From Allacma fusca (lineage: Eukaryota; Arthropoda; Collembola; Symphypleona; Sminthuridae), in assembly GCA_947179485.1 (NCBI GenBank), contig OX359247.1:41516801-41580800 (forward strand): a stretch of DNA of 64,000 nucleotides. The letters are read 5' to 3'. Both the position numbers and the translations under genes were made by a program. Each line of letters opens with the position of its first letter. The stretch's first letter is position 1. The notes under the pieces are model-generated. The model was not told the origin of the DNA. It worked only from the letters and a program-made list of their open reading frames with translations, and made no database searches. Positions 56,742 through 64,000 of this stretch are shown here, one piece after another.

Positions 56742-58029
56742 GGATGGAATAGCAAAATTTTTACCTAGAAGTTAAAAAGAGCCTGATTCAAGAATTCTTC
56801 TAAAATATTGATGAGCGTTAACGTTTTATTTCCGTGGATTTTTCCCTACTGAATACATAATTATAGCTACTGGGAACGTTTTGCTCTGTTAAAATAAACC
56901 TGAGAGGATTTAAATATTTATTGTATGAGAATATCTACCTATTTAAAGGTAAAAAAGACTATTTCGAATCCTCACATTTGAGAAGTGAGAGAAGATTTTT
57001 CGAGGGTCGTCTCCTCTTGCACACTTGACTCATGTCAGTGTATGTCTTTTCTGGAGTGGAGTCTGCTGTTGGTAAATACAGACTGGGAGTATTTATGAGC
57101 CTTTTCTCACCCACCTGACAGCTCAATCTAGTCAAGGAGAGCTGATTGTGAGCCTGGCTGGGAGAGTTTACATAAAGACAGGGACAAGACAATCCCATTT
57201 GACCATGTAGTGTTGACACTTATTATTGTTACATGTCTCGAGTTTCCCTTCCTGTAGCACACTCCCTTACAAGAAGATCCAACCTCCAACCCCGAGACCC
57301 ACAAGGCAGGGAAACGACTTGGACTTGACAGTTCCTTAATTACTTCTCTCCCTCCAGAATCCACTCTCTTAGTCACAATCCCAGGACTTTAAGTAATTAC
57401 CAAAACATTGCATGCACAAAAGGTACAGGTCTGGGAAGGAAGCTTTGAGAACACAATATGTAGATACATATGTACGTAGGGATTAAAATACCAAAGAATC
57501 CAAGTCCTCCATACAAGTATTGCATAAGATATTCGCCCTTTGAATATATCTCCCTTCCCATATAGTAGTAAAAGTTCCGAGGAGATCTGATGGCAGGGAA
57601 AATATTGGGATTTTTATTAAAGAAAGCCCAAAACATATAAATCAAGGAGTCTTTGCGGAAGAAGTCCTTAAAGAGAGGAACAATTTCTAGGACACGAGGG
57701 AAGAAATGTGGGCGTTTTGTATGTACAAGCACAGTTCGGGCCTCTATACACAAGTGTGTAAAAAAGGCACTGGATATTTTTTTTATCCCACGGTGGACAA
57801 GGAGTCTGTGAGTGGGAAAATGGAACGACATGAGTAAAACTGGTGACAGACATGTAACAAGGAAGAAGACATGAGTTTGGAGATAATACCTTCCCTGACG
57901 TTGTTCCTTTATCGGCTGAGTACACACCAAGTCTGAATGCACACTTGTACGGACAAGGAGAAGCCTGGCATAAATTTCAACGCAAAAATCCAATTGGACT
58001 TGATTTATAGTTTGATGCTGTCGCTTCTT

Positions 58030-58033
<4 letters not shown>

Positions 58034-58079
<46 letters not shown>
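58034..58079. repeat. (CT)n microsatellite
   Basis: CT run of about 46 bp, 645 bp from the LDL-receptor class A exon. Confidence 0.96.
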
Positions 58080-58083
<4 letters not shown>

Positions 58084-58723
58084 AAATCCAACACAAGGCA
58101 TTGGGGAACTTGTGAGGATTTATTTTTATTGTAGCACTTTCTTTCCTTCTTTCTCCTCCCGTCACTACGCCTATACTTTACATAGGAAATGAGCGACCAC
58201 ATCTGCATTTTACAATCATCCCTCCAATTTTTCACTAAAATTCATAATAATTATTATTCTCGAACAGTACAGTATTCTCCCCACTGGGAATTTTAAAGTC
58301 CACCCAGGTTTTTCACAGGTCTCAATTTAAACCAAATTCTGTTCCGAATGCAAATTTTGGTTTGCCTTTAACTTTCCGTTATACGGCAAATTGCACTAGA
58401 ATTAATACACAGCTTGGAAGTCAAGCACAATTGGACTCTAATTTTTTCCGCAAAAATTTCAGAAAATATCCCAAAGGCTACAAAATCCAATGCGGATGTA
58501 TGATGCCAATAATTTATTGAATTTTTGAACAATTAAAGGAACACAATTAATTTAACTCAAGGATTAAATGTAATATTTTGGAGCTTGACGCCATTCGTAG
58601 TTTATACCATGACATTCCGTGGTTCAATTTCATGTTCAAGAAAGTTGTATGCAAAAAATGAAGATGCGCAACCTGCAAAAGTGAAAATAATGTCTAGAAG
58701 GAAAATTTAAAGAAGTAAATTAC

Positions 58724-58840
58724 CTGGACAAGTTTCCACCGCCTCATCGGACTCATCCTCACAGTCCTTGTCAAAATCGCACATCCAGCTGGAGGGAATG
58801 CAGCGCCCATCGTTGCATTGGAACTGGGATGAGGAGCAAG
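58724..58840 (-). CDS. Single exon encoding a complete LDL-receptor class A module (partial gene)
   Basis: On the minus strand a 117-bp exon is bounded by a pyrimidine-rich tract plus CTACAG on its 5' side and GTAATT on its 3' side. It encodes six cysteines in class A order, with [15 protein letters not shown] and [10 protein letters not shown]. These words contain the calcium-ligand acidic residues and the tryptophan typical of the fold. Both introns interrupt codons after the first base (phase 1-1), so the exon is a self-contained module that can be skipped or duplicated without a frame change. That is the usual arrangement in LDL-receptor-related proteins and other secreted or membrane proteins with class A arrays, which bind ligands outside the cell. 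No neighbouring exon was found in the window, so the parent gene (LRP-like, perlecan-like or other) cannot be named. Confidence 0.88.
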
Positions 58841-59161
58841 CTGTAGACATGAAATAATAAAAAAAAATTCATTTCTCAAGTCCAAATATAATTTCCTACA
58901 CATAAATAGATACATTATGTTGTGTACAAATGTATGTATGTATCTATCTATGTATGTAATTACATTACATTACACATAAACAAATGCTCTCCGGAATTGA
59001 AACCACAAGAACACGAAGACAGAATTGAATTTCTCTCAATCCTTCTCTCAGGAAATAATGGTCTCGGGTGAAGCACGTGTTTAGGGAAGATCCCAGAATT
59101 AAATTGCCGTTTAAATTTCCATTCCCGTTGTTCCGCCTCACCAAACGACCATTCTACATAT

Positions 59162-59222
59162 TCCGGTCGTTGTTATTGTTGCTGTTGTTGCTGTTGTTGC
59201 TATTATTATTATTATTATTATT
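59162..59222. repeat. (GTT)n/(ATT)n trinucleotide repeat
   Basis: GTT, GCT and ATT triplets run for about 60 bp. They account for a leucine-rich reading frame on the plus strand. Confidence 0.93.
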
Positions 59223-60810
59223 GCCCAACACGAGAGAGTCCATATACACTCAAGCACACAGGCACACACAACCAGAGCGTCAATCAAAAGCTCATCTTAT
59301 GTGCTTGCAAAATTTCTCTATGAAAACCCGCTTGTTTACATAATGGCTCGAGTGTAGGCATCCACGCCCATAAATATACTCACATGCTCCATTCAGGCCG
59401 GGAACTATATGTGGGGACATTATTCGTGGGAAAAATAGCAGAAGAGATACTTCCCATGATTAATCGCGCCCTGTATTAAAATGCACAAATGTATTTCCTT
59501 CCATTAGGGCTCTGCATGAAATTCAAATAATTCCCCCCGCAAATAATGCTAATAATAGTAATGTCTCAGGGACTGGGGGGAAAGGGTTATTTTTTATATG
59601 TACATCTATCTACGGGCTAAGTGCATTTATGAGCCTTTCATGTAAATAGATGAGTGCATATATACAGAGGGATAGGTATGGATACATAGGTTATATAGGA
59701 TAAATGCAGACATCCAAAGCCACTTAATTCAATCGCGTGTGGCTCTCTCACCCCTGAAAAAAGGTCTTTGGCTCATTTCGTGCCCCGCACAAGGAGGGAG
59801 TCAATTCCAGTGACATAAGATTAGAATCACAATAACATGTCTTGTGTATGGAACACGCACTTTTATTTAAGCTTTGGTCCACTTTCCCACACGCACCTAA
59901 TATGTATTTACGCATTCATGCTTTCTATAAAAGTGTCGGTGTTTACACACTTTTCCTTCCGAAAAATTTCAGCACATTCTTATAATTCAATTACATTCTT
60001 TTTTTTTTATTTAATGAATGTATTTCGGACTGGATTTGTGATAAGGGATATTTTCATGTGGTTGTTTGCTTTGAAATAATAAAAAATGAATAAATGTAGG
60101 GATATAAATGTCCTGCGTTTATTTCTCAATTTGTGGAATCACTTTGATGTTAAGACATTCTGAAGGGAATTTCCTTGTTATTCAGGAGGAAGCAATTATT
60201 CAAACTGATCCGAAGCAATATCTATTTAAAACGTAATATCTGTAACATGTTCTAATTTACAAAATCACTGATTTTATTTCCATTATTTCAACATTTTTCC
60301 TCCGGATTCTCAATAACTATTTTCATTTGTGATCGTGTCGACAATGCTTTACCTAACGCCACCAGACTTATCTTTGAGAGAGCCTTGCCCCGGAGGTTGA
60401 TACAAATTTTGAGCAGCGTTAAAGTTAAGCATTTACAAAAACAATGTTTATGTCTTTAAATTATTAGCCGTCCGCAGTGGAATATCAAGCATTGGGAAAA
60501 AAAAGTGTCTCTTTTCAAATGAAACTGGAATTTATGACTTGCTTTTAATTTCCAAGCCAACAGTACCACTTTCATTTGCTACCTCACTATTAAGTAGCTT
60601 CCTTATGGGTATATAAAATTTTAAGCTGGATACTGCGACGAGAGTGAGTGTTCAAGTATTTTTTTTACAAAAGTTCCAGGGACGCTCAATGGAGAATGCA
60701 AATTCTCATAATTCAGTCCTCTCCTAGTCTGTTTTCAACACTTTCAAAGGGGAAAGGCAGGAGTTGATAAAGGCAGAAGGAAAGGAGGAGGAGATGTAGA
60801 GAGAGAGAAC

Positions 60811-60813
<3 letters not shown>

Positions 60814-60888
<75 letters not shown>
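60814..60888. repeat. (GA)n microsatellite, longest in the window
   Basis: Almost uninterrupted GA run of about 75 bp, preceded by a GA-rich lead-in from 60798. Confidence 0.97.
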
Positions 60889-60889
<1 letters not shown>

Positions 60890-62003
60890 AGAGGAAAAAC
60901 CAAGCAAAAAGTCATCATTCCGATCCATTAATATCAGCCATAAAGATACCGCTGCACTCCCAGAGACTCGCTCTTAGGAAGGAGCAACTCAACAATTGCA
61001 TTGCTTTTACATTATTTTCACGTTAGGCTTGTTTTTCTCTCTCGTTCCCATTAAAGGGCGCTACCACATTCGGCAGAGCCGGTGCACCGGAGAACTTCAT
61101 CCAAATGTCTCAAGTCTAACCTTCGTATCCCGACGCTCTTCAAAATCAACCATGTCTCGAGAAACATTAAAGATTATATTAAACATTAAACAAGAAAGAA
61201 TTGTCTATCTTCTGTTGTCATCTGATTGTGTACAATGTTTTGTGTACCATTGTAGCAAAAATATTTGAACAAAATCCCTTTTATCACAAGCTAAAAATCT
61301 CTCCTTTTATAACCACCGATCATATACAAATGTCTGTACAAAAGAGAATTTTAATAAAAGGGAAAAAGGAAGGTGCTCTTATAGAGAGAGCACTGTACGT
61401 GACTGACAATTAAGCAGCAGCTTATTATCACTTTAAGATGACCTCTTGGGAAATGACTTTCTCTAGGAGGGAAAAATGTTTGGACAAATTCCTATGTAAT
61501 TATCACAACAATAATAATTTGTCTCATTATGTAGATACGCGTCCTCTGAAATTTAAAATCTTGTTTTCCTTCCAAGGATGCTCCTACAGAGAGAGTCCAC
61601 TGTACGTGAATGCTCCTCCCGAAGAGACTTGGGAAAATAAGTAGTGGCATTTAATAAACACTTGATGGTACATTCTGGGCTAATATGTCCATAACAGTAA
61701 TAAACAAAGCTACTAAAAGGTTCTTGTTTTTTAAAGGACAAGTCCGCCCATTAACATTGCTCAAGCCCAAGCACATGGAGGAATTTCCATTGAAAAAAAT
61801 AAATTAGCTGGGAATCAACCACACACACTATCCTTTCCTATGGATTTTTCCTACAAGGAACCTCCCAAATCCATAATGACGTTATATACTCAAATCCTTT
61901 GCTCATCCTTATGTATATGCAAATCCTATGTAATGCAGAATATCCTGAGAGACCTGCAAAAATGACGGGGGGAAAAGTTCTTGATGGAATCCTTTTTTAA
62001 TAC

Positions 62004-62007
<4 letters not shown>

Positions 62008-62041
<34 letters not shown>
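62008..62041. repeat. (CT)n microsatellite
   Basis: CT run of about 34 bp followed by a short GT run. Confidence 0.96.
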
Positions 62042-62043
<2 letters not shown>

Positions 62044-62245
62044 GTGTGTGTAATTTGCACATATTAATTTTTTACTCTACGCTGGAAATTTTCAGGGGGC
62101 GGGGAATTCAAATTACAGATAGGATCCCCCTTGTTGTAGTCCATGTACAATTATGCCTAATGTATAAAAGGCCGCTAATGAGTCAGTACTCGGAAGTTTT
62201 TCCCAGAAGTTGAAGTGACTGAGCATTAGGAAGGAATTTTGTGGC

Positions 62246-62246
<1 letters not shown>

Positions 62247-62276
<30 letters not shown>

Positions 62277-62290
62277 GGAGAGAGAGAGGG
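62247..62290. repeat. (GA)n-rich tract
   Basis: GA run with a few interruptions, 205 bp from the CT run at 62008. The two are in inverted orientation and could pair. Confidence 0.95.
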
Positions 62291-64000
62291 AGGAAGAAAA
62301 AGAGATGATTTGAAAAAGAAGTGTAATACAGAGCCGTCCCTATTTCTATATTTTATGGGAAGGCTGTCAAAAGCAAAGATGGATTTCTTGGCAGGATCCA
62401 TTTGGCAACAAAACACAACACTTTCTTTTGTCCCCTGCCAAAATTTTAAGGAAGCCAGGCTGGGGGTTTTCAGCTTTGGGATTTAATGCACGTTCTCCGA
62501 GCTTCTCCAATATCTGAATTGGACTTGAATACTAATTCCGTACTGGGGAAGTATCCATCTGTGTACACACATTTTATTTACTTACATGCACTCAGGTAGA
62601 CAGAGACACTACTGTTTATTATGCATTATCGGGATTACGGAACCATCCCCGTCCTTGGGAATGTTGACAAACAAATCCATATCTGCCCATACAATCTCCA
62701 TATAGATATAAATATATCTATCCCTGGCAGTTTTTTAAAATCATACGAGGCTCGACCTTGGATCCCTACAGTATAATTAAATAAGAGCATATACTATGTC
62801 TACATTGATGCTCCCACACACTCCCATATGCACACTGAGGCTAACAGGTGCTTGTCATAAGGGCAAGAGCAAAAGCTATATTTTACCTCCCAGTCCAAAC
62901 AATGCTCAGAGATTATTTTTATAGCCATTGATACTGACACAATTCCTGTCTGCTTCACAGAACCCCTCAACTTTTTCTGGAACTGTCAGGATGACATGAC
63001 GAGACTTTCGCACAACCTATTGTACAAGCAACCTGTCCCATGTCTAGGTCACAGAGTGTATATACTCTCCCTGTGAGGGACTTCCTTACAATAAGTGTAT
63101 TGTTACCCCTTGGAGGAGCTAAAATCTTGTGCCCACATTTCCCATTGAACCCAATGCTAATTTATATCCCCACAATACAATGTCATGGATGCATGTAAAT
63201 TTTTTATTATTATCTCTGGTGCTTTTTTACAGAGACAGCTTTTTACTCTGCCTCTTGTACCATGTGATTATACTGATTTTTCAATACAATTTAATCCCCA
63301 ATAATCACATGTGTTTGCTATAATTACACAAATGTCATGTAATCTCCTCGGGCGTATGTACATACTGTATGTAATTTCCTTCAAGAGCATTTATCTATCT
63401 AATTGTAGCGTCCGTATATTTTACATATCTAGCCCAATCTCTGTCAGTTGCGCAAAAGTGACTCAATAGCACATTACAATTCACAGGGGTACATTTCAAT
63501 GGGAAAAAGTTGCACAGACACTGTGCCGATTGCAGTTGCGGAGGCACAGCCTTGCATAATAATAGTGCATTGGGAATTGCACTCGTGCAACTCTGCCTAC
63601 GTCCGTATGTAAATACATCCGTGCATACGCCCATGCATGAGAGCATCCAAGAGTGTATTTTTACATGCAAATGTAGTACGTATATATAGCTATAACTCAT
63701 GACTGTCTATAGATTTGCATCTAAAGTATTCATATTTTCCTAAAGATTTTCAATCCCTATGGAAAGAAAGCCAAGACTGGCACAGGTGCATGGAGACGGC
63801 GCACTTGGGATTTTTTTATTAGTTTTTTTTTTTTTTCATTTGGAAAGAGGCTAATACTCCTGTTCTTTTTTAGACACTAGTTTCTTTTACATGTCCTGTC
63901 CTGTGTATAGTATGTGGAGACACTCTATTATCTATAGGACTGGAGTCGGTAGGTGCACAAACATATTTTTTTTTGTTTATTTTTGTCCCCAACTATTTGG

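Larger units (their letters stand above)
49196..58723. other. Non-coding region, possibly intronic
   Basis: I see no exon I can support on either strand. There are many purine/pyrimidine tracts (listed separately) and two short perfect hairpins (51010-51031, 51640-51661). If the LDL-receptor class A exon to the right belongs to a minus-strand gene, this stretch would lie downstream of it and may be intron. The 198-codon minus frame at 57397-57993 has no recognisable domain and runs through ACATATGTAC repeat words. Confidence 0.4.
58841..64000. other. Non-coding region, probably intron 5' of the LDL class A exon
   Basis: No further exon is supported. There is a trinucleotide run (59162-59222), a long (GA)n tract (60814-60888), (CT)n at 62008-62041 and (GA)n at 62247-62290. 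A 25-bp word ending CACTGTACGTGA occurs twice, at 61373-61404 and 61577-61611. Confidence 0.45.

Noticed and set aside
57397..57993. A 198-codon minus-strand open frame, the longest in the right half
   Set aside because: No recognisable domain, and it runs through ACATATGTAC simple-repeat words. There is no splice or neighbour support.
62880..62990. A possible second minus-strand exon with a GTAAAA donor at about 62887
   Set aside because: The open stretch is short, its acceptor is unclear, and the translation shows no class A, EGF or beta-propeller pattern.

Overview
This window looks like a piece of a nuclear genome from an arthropod, probably a hexapod. It is AT-rich, rich in microsatellites, and its genes carry short spliced introns. 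A springtail (Collembola) would fit the large lineage-specific receptor expansion, but the species call is an inference. No bacterial, plasmid or phage features were seen.

Bases 1-28.2 kb hold a plus-strand tandem array of one multi-pass membrane protein family, about 390 residues long, encoded in three exons. Exon 1 is about 355 bp. A phase-1 intron follows, then exon 2 of about 319 bp, a phase-2 intron, and exon 3 of about 496 bp. There are six hydrophobic segments and a conserved C-terminal block (RPCGIKVGQF... then a short hydrophobic tail). Its layout resembles the last segment of the insect gustatory/odorant receptor superfamily. I number the 17 copies and fragments 1 to 17. Six are readable from ATG to stop: copy 2 (3244-4593), 5 (8372-9747), 9 (13604-15091), 10 (16723-18082), 13 (21199-22769) and 14 (23372-24978). 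The other eleven are pseudogenes or scraps, broken by single nonsense codons (1, 16), lost exons, an exon 1-exon 2 fusion (11) or general decay.

The spacer DNA of the array is itself duplicated. Blocks of flanking sequence recur with the genes, and receptor subtypes recur in a similar order, so the array seems to have grown by copying multi-gene cassettes. Two kinds of mobile element sit in the spacers. One is a 954-bp hAT-like non-autonomous element with perfect 21-bp terminal inverted repeats, an 8-bp target duplication and an internal 43-bp tandem repeat (6607-7576). The other is a pair of decayed non-LTR retrotransposon 3' ends (about 10.9 and 16.0-16.4 kb).

Bases 28.2-64 kb are almost gene-free to my eye, with many (CT)n/(GA)n tracts, (CA)n, ATAC-type repeats and a 16-17 bp minisatellite at 46.75-47.06 kb. 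The one confident coding feature is an isolated 117-bp minus-strand exon encoding a complete LDL-receptor class A module (58724-58840). Both its introns are phase 1, so much of this half may be large introns of an LDL-receptor-related gene. Also notable are a 103-nt near-perfect hairpin at 49093-49195, a cluster of tRNA-Gly 5'-half-like repeats at 38.3-39.1 kb, and a strong strand-composition switch around 38-39 kb.
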